Part shown: in pieces, positions 17,018 to 26,445 of the stretch
Position numbering within the stretch: the first letter of the stretch is position 1
Layout: every line of letters begins with the position of its first letter
Source: Acetatifactor aquisgranensis
GTDB taxonomy: Bacteria; Bacillota; Clostridia; Lachnospirales; Lachnospiraceae
Reading direction: 5' to 3'
Assembly: GCF_943193215.1 (NCBI RefSeq)
Contig: NZ_CALPDH010000017.1
Span: 1 to 64,000 of the forward strand
DNA: 64,000 nt
Notes under the pieces: generated by a model
Seen by the model: the letters and a program-made list of their open reading frames with translations, nothing else
Told to the model about the DNA's origin: nothing
The model's database searches: none
Made by a program: the position numbers and the translations under genes

Positions 17018-18309
17018 AAAAACGTACTTTTATAATCGCCCAGATATTCATCCTGGCGATATGGCTGACCCTGCTCCTTTCTTTCGCGCTGCAGGAGACG
17101 GACAGCTTTCAGGATGCAGTGGCAGTAAACGAAGCGCTGCAGTCGGTGCGGGCGGACTGGGACAGACTGGAGAGCCATGAGAACCGGACAGATTTATCCT
17201 ATGTGGTTCTGGACACAGAGGGGAACGTGCTGTACCGGACAGGCGCAGGATTAAGCGAGAGCGTCAACCGGGCAATCGTTCACAGAGACACGATTCTGGA
17301 CATTGAGAAAGAGGGGGGTGTGGCGGGCAGGCTGATAGTGTTCAATGACAGCTCCGGGATTCTGGAGTCCCGGAAGCGGACGGTGACGCTTGCCATGGCG
17401 GGGAGCGCGCTGGTCCAGTGGGCCCTCTGCGTCTGGTACCTGTTTTACCTGAGGCGCGTCATCATCAGGCCTTTCCGGAAATTAAAGGATTTCGCCAGGC
17501 GGGTCGCCGGGGGCAATCTGGACGTCCCCCTTGCCATGGACAGGGAAAATCTGTTTGGGGCCTTTACGGAGAGTTTTGACATTATGCGGGATGAGCTGAA
17601 AAAGGCCCGGATGGCAGAGGCGAAAGCCAATGCTGAGAAAAAGGAACTGGTGGCAAAGCTGTCCCACGATATCAGGACGCCGGTGGCCAGCATCAAGGCC
17701 GCTGCCGAGGTGGGAGCGGCCCTGGCCAGCGAAAGAAAGACCCGGGAGAATTATGGACAAATCATCCGTAAAGCAGATCAGATAGACGCGCTTGTCTCTA
17801 ATTTGTTCACTGCCACGCTGGAGGAGCTGGAGCAGCTTACCGTGGCGCCTGTGGACATGGAGAGCAGCGAACTGGCGGCCATGCTGGAAAGCGCGGACTA
17901 TTTCAGCTATGCGGCGGTTCCGACCATTCCGGAGTGCCTGCTGCATGCGGACAGGCTCCGGCTGCAGCAGGTGTTCGACAATATCTTCGCCAACTCCTAT
18001 AAATACGGCGTAGGTGCACCTCAGGGGACAGGTACCTTTCCGGAAAACAGGAAGATTGACGTGACTCTGCGGCGGGAGAACGGATACCTGGCCGTCTGCA
18101 TCGAAGACTGTGGCGGGGGCGTGAAAGAGGAGGAACTGCCCTTTTTGAAAGAAAAATTCAGGCGCGGCAGCAATACTGGGAATCTGGAGGGAGCGGGGCT
18201 TGGGCTCTATATCTCCGATTACTTCATGAAAGAGATGGGAGGGGAGCTCCTGGTGGAGAATGGGGAAAATGGCCTGAGAGTGACGGTTGCCATCTGCCTG
18301 AGCAAATGA
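17014..18309 (+). CDS. Sensor histidine kinase
   Basis: The 431-residue kinase has membrane segments near residues 5-25 and 123-147, with an external sensor loop of about 95 residues between them. A HAMP linker follows, then H-box KLSHDIRTPVAS (His218), N-box QQVFDNIFANSYKYG, and glycine boxes EDCGGGVKEEE and GAGLGLYISDYF. It pairs with the overlapping response regulator. The external loop is too long for the intramembrane-sensing BceS class. The MacB/FtsX-type transporter 1.2 kb downstream is the probable regulated target, as is common in clostridia. Confidence 0.92.
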   Translation: MKKRTFIIAQIFILAIWLTLLLSFALQETDSFQDAVAVNEALQSVRADWDRLESHENRTDLSYVVLDTEGNVLYRTGAGLSESVNRAIVHRDTILDIEKEGGVAGRLIVFNDSSGILESRKRTVTLAMAGSALVQWALCVWYLFYLRRVIIRPFRKLKDFARRVAGGNLDVPLAMDRENLFGAFTESFDIMRDELKKARMAEAKANAEKKELVAKLSHDIRTPVASIKAAAEVGAALASERKTRENYGQIIRKADQIDALVSNLFTATLEELEQLTVAPVDMESSELAAMLESADYFSYAAVPTIPECLLHADRLRLQQVFDNIFANSYKYGVGAPQGTGTFPENRKIDVTLRRENGYLAVCIEDCGGGVKEEELPFLKEKFRRGSNTGNLEGAGLGLYISDYFMKEMGGELLVENGENGLRVTVAICLSK

Positions 18310-18338
18310 CCCGGATAAAGCTGCAAAAATATTTTTGG

Positions 18339-18367
18339 TTGATTTTATGCTGCAAATTATGTATAAT
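18339..18367 (+). promoter_or_regulatory. Promoter of antisense RNA
   Basis: TTGATT (18339-18344) and TATAAT (18362-18367) are separated by 17 bases. It faces the holin-like toxin gene and precedes a region ending in an intrinsic terminator. Confidence 0.7.
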
Positions 18368-18373
18368 ATGCTT

Positions 18374-18490
18374 AGCAGGGCAGCCGAAAGGTGAGTGCGA
18401 GTCACCCGTCCCGGCGAATAACTACATTAGGCATCAAGAAATAGTCGTCCAGTCATTGCTAGTGAGCGGGACGGCTATTTCTTATTTTTC
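18374..18490 (+). ncRNA. Probable antisense RNA of a type I toxin locus
   Basis: The transcript predicted from the promoter at 18339 runs about 115 bases and ends in a strong terminator: AAGAAATAGTCGTCC (18436-18450) pairs with GGACGGCTATTTCTT (18469-18483), followed by ATTTTT. It overlaps the 3' end of the minus-strand toxin ORF, the usual arrangement of TxpA/RatA-like systems. No ORF of note lies inside it. The RNA assignment is inferred from promoter, terminator and position. Confidence 0.65.
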
Positions 18491-18558
18491 AGATTCAGAA
18501 TTGCCACAATCAGCAGCGCCATGGTCAGGATGACCATGAATTCCTCGTATGTACTCAT
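18475..18558 (-). CDS. Holin-like type I toxin peptide
   Basis: The 27-residue peptide reads MSTYEEFMVILTMALLIVAI followed by LNLKNKK. It has the MSTYE start, one membrane helix and a basic tail typical of the putative holin-like toxin (TxpA-related) family. AAGGTGGTGAT precedes the ATG by a suitable distance. Such peptides insert in the membrane and are silenced by a cis antisense RNA. The antisense RNA predicted here converges on its 3' end. The ORF is too short for ordinary gene calling. Confidence 0.8.
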   Translation of the reverse strand: MSTYEEFMVILTMALLIVAILNLKNKK

Positions 18559-18607
18559 AATAATCACCACCTTCCGCAGGACTGGGAATGGGTGAGAGCA
18601 CGTCCCC

Positions 18608-18654
18608 CGGCTGCCCGGGTAAGCATATTACAGGAACCGTTTCGCGAACCCTGT
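18608..18654 (-). promoter_or_regulatory. Probable toxin promoter region with mirror repeat and dyad
   Basis: On the minus strand TGTAATATGCTTA resembles the -10 and start region of the antisense promoter, and the next bases GGGCAGCCG also match. The blocks 18364-18386 and 18608-18630 are inverted copies with about 20 of 23 positions identical. Overlapping upstream is ACAGG...CCTGT (18630-18654) around the palindrome TTCGCGAA, a possible repressor site. Confidence 0.5.
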
Positions 18655-18703
18655 AATCAAGTATTGTATTCTCATAGTGCATTTTTGATTCAGGAGAGCT
18701 GTC

Positions 18704-19264
18704 CTATGCCGGTTCATTCGGAGGTTTTTGATACCTGGCTGCTTCGGAAAGAGTTGCCGCATATTCGGCGACTTTTCTCTGTCCTTCCTCATTCAGGGGC
18801 GCACATGTGCTTTCGTACCATTCGCGCTGCTTTTGAAGCAGTTTGGCATATGCCGCCATACGGGCATGGAAGTTGCTGTTTTTCTCAAATTCCATTGTCA
18901 TAAGAGGGAGTCCGTTTTCGTCTCTGACTGAAAACTCTGCCGGGGATGCTTCGGTTTCAGAAATCGTTTCCCTGGGAGCGCCATCAGGAGAAAGCGGCTT
19001 TGCCGTTTGCGATATTTTGCCGTTTGCGATTTCATAGAGATCTCCGAAAAATCTATAATAGCTCTCCTCGTTTTCCAGAAGATATGTTGCCGATACTTTG
19101 AAGTAATCAGCTATTTTCTGAAGCATATCCAGGCCGGGCTCACGCTTTGCGTTTTCCCAGTTGAAAACAGCGTTTTGTGTCACATGAAGTTCATTCGCGA
19201 GCGCAGTCTGGGTCAAGCCATGCTTAAGCCTTAATTGTTTTAGTATTTCCGGAAAACGCGCCAT
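18704..19264 (-). CDS. XRE-family transcriptional regulator
   Basis: The 186-residue protein has a Cro/CI helix-turn-helix at residues 5-61 (LKQLRLKHGLTQTALANELH, then VTQNAVFNWENAKREPGLDM). The C-terminal part has no recognised domain; it holds a Pro/Ser-rich linker and a terminal helical region. Start at 19264 follows GGAAAGGA. Its own promoter is at 19319-19347. It is divergent from the ABC transporter and next to the toxin locus, so either could be its target. The dyad at 18630-18654 is a candidate binding site, which is inference. Confidence 0.85.
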   Translation of the reverse strand: MARFPEILKQLRLKHGLTQTALANELHVTQNAVFNWENAKREPGLDMLQKIADYFKVSATYLLENEESYYRFFGDLYEIANGKISQTAKPLSPDGAPRETISETEASPAEFSVRDENGLPLMTMEFEKNSNFHARMAAYAKLLQKQREWYESTCAPLNEEGQRKVAEYAATLSEAARYQKPPNEPA

Positions 19265-19318
19265 AGTTACAGTCCTTTCCGAAACAACAAAGTGGTGTAT
19301 TTGCTATTTACATAGAAA

Positions 19319-19347
19319 ATAATAGCATATTGGTGTTCTGAATGCAA
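19319..19347 (-). promoter_or_regulatory. Promoter of the XRE regulator
   Basis: On the minus strand TTGCAT (19347-19342) and TATTAT (19324-19319) have a 17-base spacer with TG before the -10 element. Confidence 0.7.
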
Positions 19348-19465
19348 TACCTAATCTTGCATTTAAGGTATTTTTAAGGATTGAGTAAAGACATTTAAGG
19401 ATTGAAATGGGAAAATGGAACCTGTAAAGGCCGCATACGCGGAAACATAACGGAGGTACTGATAC

Positions 19466-20224
19466 ATGAAGAAAGTTCTGCTGAAAACCGAGGGCCTGAG
19501 TAAATCCTTTTCAAACGGCGGCGTGCTGCAGCATGTGCTGAAAAACATCGACCTGGAGCTCTATGAGGGCGATTTCACCGTCATCATGGGAGCCAGCGGC
19601 GCTGGGAAATCCACGCTTTTATACGCCCTCTCCGGGATGGATACGCCCACCCTGGGCACGATTACCTGCGGAGAGGAGGTCATATCCGATTACAGTTCCG
19701 ATGAGCTGGCGGTCTTTAGGCGCAGGGCCTGCGGCTTCGTGTTCCAGCAGATCTACCTGATCGACGGCATGAGCGTCATGGACAATGTGCTGGCGGCGGG
19801 GCTTCTGGTGAACCGGGACAGAAAGGAAGTGCTGGCCCGGGCGAAGGAGCTGCTGAAGGCGGTGGACATCCGGGAAGAATCCTGGGGGAAATTCCCCACC
19901 CAGCTTTCGGGGGGAGAGGCCCAGCGGGTGGGCATCGTCCGCGCCCTGATCAATTCCCCCCGGATTGTCTTTGCCGACGAGCCCACGGGGGCCCTGAATT
20001 CCAAGACCGGCCTGGACGTCCTGGACACCCTGAGCCGGTTCAATGAACAGGGCGTCAGCATGGTCATGGTCACCCACGACATGCGCTCGGCCAGACGGGG
20101 CAACCGCATCCTGTACCTGAAGGACGGTGCTCTCCTGGGAGAGTGCGACCTGGGCAGATATGTATCCGGCGACAGGGCACGGCATGAAAAACTGGCCGCT
20201 TTCTTAGGGGAAATGGGGTGGTAG
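19466..20224 (+). CDS. ABC transporter ATP-binding protein, MacB/LolD type
   Basis: The 252-residue ATPase has Walker A GASGAGKSTLL near residue 41, Q-loop FVFQQIYLIDGM, signature LSGGEAQRVGI, Walker B IVFADEPTGALN and H-loop VTHDMRSA. This pattern is typical of ATPases that pair with FtsX-like permeases. Start is ATG 19466 following a GGAGG-like site. The permease start overlaps its end. With the two-component system upstream, the pair probably exports or resists antimicrobial peptides or lipids, but the substrate is not shown. Confidence 0.92.
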   Translation: MKKVLLKTEGLSKSFSNGGVLQHVLKNIDLELYEGDFTVIMGASGAGKSTLLYALSGMDTPTLGTITCGEEVISDYSSDELAVFRRRACGFVFQQIYLIDGMSVMDNVLAAGLLVNRDRKEVLARAKELLKAVDIREESWGKFPTQLSGGEAQRVGIVRALINSPRIVFADEPTGALNSKTGLDVLDTLSRFNEQGVSMVMVTHDMRSARRGNRILYLKDGALLGECDLGRYVSGDRARHEKLAAFLGEMGW

Positions 20225-20226
20225 AC

Positions 20227-22572
20227 ATGAGGAAAAGCATTCTGATAGCAGCGTCCAATCTGCGCAGGGCCAAAGGGCAGACGGCAGCCATCACCGTATT
20301 GATTCTGCTGGCTTCCGCCATGCTGAACCTGGGGCTGATGCTGTCCCTGGACTACAAAGACAACTTCGTCCGCTGCTTTGACAATCTCCACGACGGCCAT
20401 GTGACGCTGGGAATCAGCGCCAGAGACCCCGGAATGGAGGATTTCCTGGAGGAAGTCTTTCGGGAGGACGGGCGTGTGGTGGAGTATACGAAAAACGATG
20501 CCCTGATCATGGAGGGATACTTCTCCTACAACGGAGGGGAGGTCAACACGGAATTCGTGATTATGGAAAAAGAGACGGCCCTGAACCGCCCGGTGGGCAG
20601 AATGGAAATCGTGGAGGAAGGGGATGAAAAAAGCGGCATCTATCTTCCCATGCTGTACGGGGCGGATGGGAAAATCGCCGTGGGAGAGGACGTCGAAATC
20701 ACCATCGGGAACCATACGATGCGTTACAGGGTCTGCGGGTTCCTGAACAGCGCCATGGCCGGATCCCACAATTGCGCCATGAGCGCGCTGCTGCTGACGG
20801 CGGACAAATATGAGGAGCTGGAAGAAGCGGGCTATGCGCCGACATCCACTTATGTTTCGGTGCGGATCCGGGATAAGGCGGAGAGCGAGGATTTTGAAGC
20901 GGCGGTGAAAAACAAGGTATCCGCCAGATACCAGTCCGTCAGGCTGCTCAGCAATAACTATGAGCTGGTGTCCTCTTCCCGCTATATCTCCCAGATGATA
21001 TGTGCCGGTGTAGTCAGCGCCATGGCGTTTATCGTGACACTGATCACGCTGGTGGTGATCTCCTCCAATGTGATCCAGTATGTCCAGGAGAACATGAAGA
21101 ATCTGGGGGCATTAAAGGCTGTGGGATATCAGAGCAGACAGATCGTGGCGGGGCTTCTGCTGCAGTTCCTGGGGGTGGTGCTTCTGGCTGCCGCGGCGGG
21201 CATCGGTCTCTCCTATTGCCTGTTCCCGGCGGTGAACGACATGATGATCTCCCAGACGGGGATTCCCTACAGGTTGCATTTTCTGCCCATGTCCTGTGCC
21301 ATTACCCTCTGCGTCATGGTCGGGGCCGTGGCCCTTGTGGTATGGCTGTCCGCGGGAAGAATCCGGAAGATTGAGCCTATCGTCGCTTTGCGCCAGGGCG
21401 TCCTGACCCACAGTTTCAAGCGCAACCATGTGCCGCTGGAGCGGACGGGAGCGCCTTTGCAGCTGGCGCTGGCCCTGAAGACCTGTGCTTCCGGGATGAA
21501 ACAGAATGTCACGGTCTGCACCACGATGCTGGTGCTCTCATTGGTCTTGGTGTTCTCGGCGCTGATGGTGGAAAATGTGATTGTGGACATGGCTCCTTTT
21601 ATCAATCTGATTGTGGGGGAGACGGCGGATTCCTGTATCAATGTCAAGGCAGAAGCGGAGGAGGCGCTTCGGGAGAGGGCGGAAGCGGAGGAGGATATCA
21701 CGAAGCTCTATCTGTACAATTCCGAGGAGGTGCGCCATGTGGACGGGGTCGCGCTGACCGCCACCATGGCGGAGGATTTCTCCCAGGTGAACAACCAGGA
21801 TGTCTGCTATCGGGGACGCTTTCCCAGGTTCGACAATGAAGTGGCCATCGGCGCAAAGTATGCCTGTGAAAAAGGGCTGGAGATTGGGGACGAGATCACC
21901 CTGACAGCAGAGGGGAGAGAGGCGGATTATCTGATCTGCGGCTTTACGCAGATATCCAATAACCTGGGCAAGGACTGTCTGTTGACCAGAGAGGGCTATG
22001 AGCGGATGGCGGCGTTTTCCAGCATCAGCTTTTACATCAATCTGAAAGAGGGAACGGACATAGACGGGTTCAATGAAAGAATGGAAGAGCAGCTTGGAGA
22101 CGGCATGAACACTGCCATCAATATCCTGTCGGTCATCGAGGGCTCGGCGAGGGTCTATGTATCGCTGATGAGGGTCATCATCGTGGCGATTCTCCTATTG
22201 AGCGCGGCCACCATCGCTTTCGTGCTGTATCTGCTGGTGAGGACATTGCTGAACAGCAGAAAAAGGGACTACGGCATCCTGAAGGCCCTGGGCTTTACCA
22301 CAGGCCAGCTGGTCCTGCAGACAGCGGCCAGCTTTCTGCCCGCGGTGATTCTCTCTACGATAGCGGGCATTCTGGTGAGCTCTCTGGTCATCAATCCGCT
22401 GACTGCGCTGTTCCTGAGCGGAATCGGTATCGTGAAGTGTACCTTTACCGTGCCCGCAGGGCTGATTGCGGTGTCGGGAGCCGGGATGGTGCTCCTGGCC
22501 TTTGGGCTGGCCTGTCTGCTGTCGCTGCGGATCCGGAAGATTGTTCCTGTGGATTTATTGGCAGGAGAGTAA
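20227..22572 (+). CDS. FtsX-like ABC permease
   Basis: The 781-residue permease has an N-terminal membrane helix and a large external region. Two sets of FtsX helices follow: residues about 258-390 (VVSAMAFIVTLITLVVISSN and following) and about 640-780 (VYVSLMRVIIVAILLLSAAT and following). Repeated NLGALKAVGYQ and DYGILKALGFTTGQ motifs are the coupling helices that contact the ATPase. ATG 20227 is preferred over GTG 20218, which overlaps the ATPase gene. It is the membrane partner of the ATPase at 19466. Confidence 0.9.
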   Translation: MRKSILIAASNLRRAKGQTAAITVLILLASAMLNLGLMLSLDYKDNFVRCFDNLHDGHVTLGISARDPGMEDFLEEVFREDGRVVEYTKNDALIMEGYFSYNGGEVNTEFVIMEKETALNRPVGRMEIVEEGDEKSGIYLPMLYGADGKIAVGEDVEITIGNHTMRYRVCGFLNSAMAGSHNCAMSALLLTADKYEELEEAGYAPTSTYVSVRIRDKAESEDFEAAVKNKVSARYQSVRLLSNNYELVSSSRYISQMICAGVVSAMAFIVTLITLVVISSNVIQYVQENMKNLGALKAVGYQSRQIVAGLLLQFLGVVLLAAAAGIGLSYCLFPAVNDMMISQTGIPYRLHFLPMSCAITLCVMVGAVALVVWLSAGRIRKIEPIVALRQGVLTHSFKRNHVPLERTGAPLQLALALKTCASGMKQNVTVCTTMLVLSLVLVFSALMVENVIVDMAPFINLIVGETADSCINVKAEAEEALRERAEAEEDITKLYLYNSEEVRHVDGVALTATMAEDFSQVNNQDVCYRGRFPRFDNEVAIGAKYACEKGLEIGDEITLTAEGREADYLICGFTQISNNLGKDCLLTREGYERMAAFSSISFYINLKEGTDIDGFNERMEEQLGDGMNTAINILSVIEGSARVYVSLMRVIIVAILLLSAATIAFVLYLLVRTLLNSRKRDYGILKALGFTTGQLVLQTAASFLPAVILSTIAGILVSSLVINPLTALFLSGIGIVKCTFTVPAGLIAVSGAGMVLLAFGLACLLSLRIRKIVPVDLLAGE

Positions 22573-22579
22573 GGAACAG

Positions 22580-22621
22580 GCCCCTGCCGCTGACTGTGCT
22601 GCCATACAAAAAGGCAGGGGC
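22580..22621. terminator. Hairpin between convergent genes
   Basis: GCCCCTGCC (22580-22588) and GGCAGGGGC (22613-22621) form a perfect nine-pair stem with a 24-base loop between the permease and the MATE gene. No clear U-run, so terminator function is only likely. Confidence 0.45.
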
Positions 22622-22633
22622 TCCCCGAAGCGT

Positions 22634-24010
22634 TCAGCCCGGGGAGGGCTCGTTCCTTTCATCGGTGCGGGTCAGGCTCCGGATCCAGCGGAAACTGTTC
22701 CCGTAAATGGCGGCCGGGATGCACTTCAGATACTGATCCGCGTTCAGCATAAGCAGCACGATGACCGGGGATGCATCCCAGAGGAACGCGCATGCGAAGG
22801 ACAGCGGGATGACGATGCACCAGATGACAATCAGATCCATAATCATCACGTACCGGGTATCGCCGCCGCCGCAGATGACGCCGGTGTTCATGCACATCTG
22901 GTAGGACATCACCACCAGCACGGTGGACTCGATCAGAATGAAAGCATTGGCCAGGCTCTCCGTCTCCGGTTCCAGCACATACAGACTCAGCAATGGGATG
23001 CGGATCAGGAACAGGATGGTTCCCAGCAGGACGCCGATGCAGAGGAAGATTACCTGGAATGTCCTGGTGTATTCCTTGACTTTAGCCACATCGCCGCTGC
23101 CCACGGTCTTCCCGGTCAGGATAGCGGCAGCGGAGGAAGCGCCTACCGATGTGACTTTCAGGAACAGGAAGATGGTGGAGGAGATGGAGTGGGCAGCGAT
23201 GGCCCCGGAGGACATGTGCCCCAGGATTACAGTCTGCAGAGCCGTATTGCAGCCCCACAGGAATCCGGTGGTCACCACAGGTAAGCTGACGCGGATGTAG
23301 TCGTTCAACAGTGCGGAATCCATGGTGATGAGGTCTTTAGCCCGCAGTTTTAGACGTTCATCCCGAAGCAGCACATAGCAGACCACAATCAGGCATTCCA
23401 CGATGCGGGCGGTCAATGTACCGATGGCAGCGCCTCGCACACCCATCTCCGGAAAGCCGAAGCGGCCGTTTATCAGGGTGTAGTTGATGGAACAGTTCAG
23501 CAGCAGCGCCACGATGGACACGTACAGCGCAATGTTCACTTTCTCCACCACCCGCATGCCGCCCAGCAGAATGGTGGTCACGGCGAAGAACAGGTAGCTG
23601 AACCGGACGATTGCCAGATAATCCATTCCCTGTCTGACGATAGCCTCATCATTGGTAAAGATGCCCACAGCCCCATGGGGGAACAGGCTTACCAGAGCGA
23701 AGAGGAGCGCGGCAATGCCCAGAGCGGCCCAGAAAGCAATGGCCATCAGCCTGCGGACTGGGTCAGTCTTTTTCTGGCCCCAGTACTGGCTGGCCAGCAC
23801 CACCATGCCATTACTGATTCCGAAAATGAGCTGCTGGAGGATGAACTGAATCTGGTTCACCGCCGCCACGCCGGAGAGGGCCGTCTCAGAGTAGCCCCCC
23901 AGCATCACATTGTCCGCCAGGTTCACGCTCAACACCACGGCCTGCTGAAGCATCAGGGCGCTCATCAATTTAAAAAAAGTCTTGTAAAAAGTCTTGTCCT
24001 TTGTCAGCAT
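22634..24010 (-). CDS. MATE-family efflux transporter
   Basis: The 458-residue protein has about 12 membrane helices in two six-helix halves. It begins MLTKDKTFYKTFFKLMSALM, followed by QQAVVLSVNLADNVMLGGYS, the usual MATE N-terminus. It would expel drugs or metabolites using a Na+ or H+ gradient. The start at 24010 has GGGAG upstream; the longer frame to 24178 lacks support. It lies 75 bases after the feoAB stop on the same strand, so it may be read through from that operon. Confidence 0.92.
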   Translation of the reverse strand: MLTKDKTFYKTFFKLMSALMLQQAVVLSVNLADNVMLGGYSETALSGVAAVNQIQFILQQLIFGISNGMVVLASQYWGQKKTDPVRRLMAIAFWAALGIAALLFALVSLFPHGAVGIFTNDEAIVRQGMDYLAIVRFSYLFFAVTTILLGGMRVVEKVNIALYVSIVALLLNCSINYTLINGRFGFPEMGVRGAAIGTLTARIVECLIVVCYVLLRDERLKLRAKDLITMDSALLNDYIRVSLPVVTTGFLWGCNTALQTVILGHMSSGAIAAHSISSTIFLFLKVTSVGASSAAAILTGKTVGSGDVAKVKEYTRTFQVIFLCIGVLLGTILFLIRIPLLSLYVLEPETESLANAFILIESTVLVVMSYQMCMNTGVICGGGDTRYVMIMDLIVIWCIVIPLSFACAFLWDASPVIVLLMLNADQYLKCIPAAIYGNSFRWIRSLTRTDERNEPSPG

Positions 24011-24084
24011 AGTTTCGACTCCCTTTGGTATTGCGCTTATCTTGCGCTTTCTCTGATTTTCTGTAGCAGACTCTTGCCATCTCT

Positions 24085-26445
24085 TTAACCCAAACCGAAC
24101 GCCAGCCCAATCAGCCTGACGATGAAGGCCGCAATCCACGCGATGACGCACTGGCCCGCCACCACTCCTGCAGCCCATTTCCAGCCCAGCTCCCGCTTCA
24201 CGGAAGCGATGGCGGCCACACAGGGCGTGTAGAGGAGACAGAATACCAGCAGACTGGCGGCGGCAATGGGCGTGATAACGGTAAACAGCATCTCCGTGGT
24301 GCCGAACAGCACATTCAAGGTGGAGACCACGCTTTCCTTAGCCATGAAGCCCGTAATCAAAGCGGTGGACATCCGCCAGTCACCGAATCCCAGGGGATTC
24401 AGGACAGGGGCGATGACGCCCGCTGCCGCGGCCAGCATGCTGTCCTGGGAATCCGCCACGATATTCAGATGGAAATCGAAAGTCTGCAGGAACCAGATGA
24501 CAATGGTGGCGATGAAGATGACGGAAAAAGCCCTCTGGAGGAAGTCCTTTGCCTTGTCCCAGAGAAGCCGCCCTACATTCTTTGCTCCCGGCAGTCTGTA
24601 ATTCGGCAGTTCCATGACAAAAGGGACGGCCTCTCCTTTGAAAGCGGTTCCTTTCATCAGGAGAGCCAGCAGAATCCCCAGAAGCATTCCCAGCACATAC
24701 AATCCTATCATGACGAAAGCGCCATGCCCCGGGAAGAAAGCTGCGGTAAAAAAGCCATAGATGGGCAGTTTCGCGGAGCAGCTCATAAAGGGAGTCAGCA
24801 GGATGGTCATCTTCCGGTCCCGCTCGGAGGGCAAAGTCCTGGTGGCCATCACGCCGGGAACCGTACAGCCAAAGCCGATCAGCATAGGCACGATGCTCCG
24901 GCCGGACAGGCCGATTTTGCGCAGCAGCTTGTCCATGACGAAAGCCACCCTGGCGATATAACCGCTGTCCTCCAGAAGAGAGAGGAAGAGGAACAGGGTC
25001 ACGATGATGGGGAGGAAACTCAGGACGCTGCCCACGCCGTTAAAAATGCCGTCTATGATCAGGGAATGAAGCACTTCATTCACGTTGGCCGCGCTCAGGG
25101 CAGCGTCCGTCAGCCCCGCGAGGAAATCCACGCCCATGGCCATCAGTTCCTGGAGCCATGCGCCGATTACATTGAATGTCAGCCAGAACACTATGCCCAT
25201 GATGCCCAGAAAAGCGGGGATGGCTGTATATTTTCCCGTCAATATCTTATCGATTTTTGCGCTTCTGGCATGTTCTTTGCTCTCCCCGGGCTTTACCACA
25301 GTGGCGCTGCAGATTTCCTGGATAAAGGAAAAGCGCATGTCAGCGATGGCGGAGGCCCGGTCCATGCCGCTCTCTGCCTCCATCTGGCAGATGATATGCT
25401 CCAGCATCTCTTTTTCGTTCTGATCCAGGCCGAGGGCCCCCAGAATGCGGGAATCCCCCTCGGTGAGTTTGCCGGCGGCGAAGCGCACGGGGATATCCGC
25501 CCGTTTCGCGTGATCCTCTATCAGGTGCATGATGGCGTGGAGACATCTGTGCACGGCGCCTCCGTGCTGGTCCTCCTTACAGAAATCGATTCTGCCGGGG
25601 CGTTCCTGAAACTTGGCCACATGGAGCGCATGCGATACCAGCTCGTCGATGCCCTCATTCTTTGCCGCCGAGATAGGTATCACGGGAATGCCCAGCATGT
25701 CCTCCATCTCGTTGATCTGGATAGAGCCGCCATTTCCCCGGACCTCGTCCATCATGTTCAGGGCCAGCACCATGGGAATGTCCAGCTCCATCAGCTGCAT
25801 GGTCAGATAGAGGTTTCTCTCTATATTAGAAGCATCCACGATATTGATAATGCCCTTGGGATGTTCCCGCAGGATGAACTGCCTGGTGACGATTTCCTCG
25901 CTGGAGTAGGGGGACATGGAGTAGATGCCCGGGAGGTCAGTAATCAGGGTATTGCTGTGCCCTCTGATGACGCCATCCTTCCTGTCCACGGTGACACCGG
26001 GGAAATTGCCCACATGCTGGTTGGCGCCCGTGAGCTGGTTGAAGAGGGTGGTCTTGCCGCAGTTCTGGTTCCCGGCCAGGGCGAAAGTCAGCTGCGCGTC
26101 GTCAGGCAGAGGATTCTCTGTCGCTTTCACATGGTATTTGCCGCCTTCGCCCAGTCCGGGGTGGACGATTGATTTTTTGTCCTCTTTCTGTCCGGGCAGG
26201 GACACCTCCGGCGCGGAGGCGCGTACATTTTGAATGGTAATCTTCTCGGCGTCAGCCACCCGCAGGGTCAGCTCATAGCCATGGAGCATGAATTCCATAG
26301 GGTCTCCCAGAGGGGCATATTTGATCAACAGGATGTCTGTGCCCGGAATGACGCCCATATCCAGAAAGTGCTGCCGCAGCGCGCCCTCGCCGCCCACAGC
26401 TTCGATAGTGGCCCATTTTCCGATTGGCAATTCTTTTAAGGTCAT
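24085..26445 (-). CDS. feoB: FeoA-FeoB fusion ferrous iron transporter
   Basis: The 786-residue protein starts with a FeoA SH3-like domain (MTLKELPIGKWATIEAVGGE, residues 1-75) joined by a short linker to FeoB. The G domain shows GNQNCGKTTLFNQL, the DLPGIYS switch and NMMDE. The membrane part has two Gate motifs with conserved Cys in GFGCTVPGVMATR and LLYTPCVAAIAS. It imports Fe2+ across the membrane. The start at 26445 follows GAGGAACGG; the upstream in-frame extension to 26559 is leader RNA, not protein. A long structured 5' leader and a strong promoter precede it. Separate FeoA and FeoB genes are the more common layout, so the fusion is noteworthy but known in clostridia. Confidence 0.95.
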   Translation of the reverse strand: MTLKELPIGKWATIEAVGGEGALRQHFLDMGVIPGTDILLIKYAPLGDPMEFMLHGYELTLRVADAEKITIQNVRASAPEVSLPGQKEDKKSIVHPGLGEGGKYHVKATENPLPDDAQLTFALAGNQNCGKTTLFNQLTGANQHVGNFPGVTVDRKDGVIRGHSNTLITDLPGIYSMSPYSSEEIVTRQFILREHPKGIINIVDASNIERNLYLTMQLMELDIPMVLALNMMDEVRGNGGSIQINEMEDMLGIPVIPISAAKNEGIDELVSHALHVAKFQERPGRIDFCKEDQHGGAVHRCLHAIMHLIEDHAKRADIPVRFAAGKLTEGDSRILGALGLDQNEKEMLEHIICQMEAESGMDRASAIADMRFSFIQEICSATVVKPGESKEHARSAKIDKILTGKYTAIPAFLGIMGIVFWLTFNVIGAWLQELMAMGVDFLAGLTDAALSAANVNEVLHSLIIDGIFNGVGSVLSFLPIIVTLFLFLSLLEDSGYIARVAFVMDKLLRKIGLSGRSIVPMLIGFGCTVPGVMATRTLPSERDRKMTILLTPFMSCSAKLPIYGFFTAAFFPGHGAFVMIGLYVLGMLLGILLALLMKGTAFKGEAVPFVMELPNYRLPGAKNVGRLLWDKAKDFLQRAFSVIFIATIVIWFLQTFDFHLNIVADSQDSMLAAAAGVIAPVLNPLGFGDWRMSTALITGFMAKESVVSTLNVLFGTTEMLFTVITPIAAASLLVFCLLYTPCVAAIASVKRELGWKWAAGVVAGQCVIAWIAAFIVRLIGLAFGLG

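Noticed and set aside
16322..22572. BceRS-BceAB type bacitracin module
   Set aside because: The kinase has a long external sensor loop, unlike the short-loop BceS class, and the permease has the two-block MacB-like layout. A more general two-component/ABC label was kept.
24469..26172. Open frame of 567 codons on the plus strand
   Set aside because: It lies fully antisense to feoB, is rich in His and Gln as expected from the shadow of a GC-rich gene, and has no ribosome binding site.
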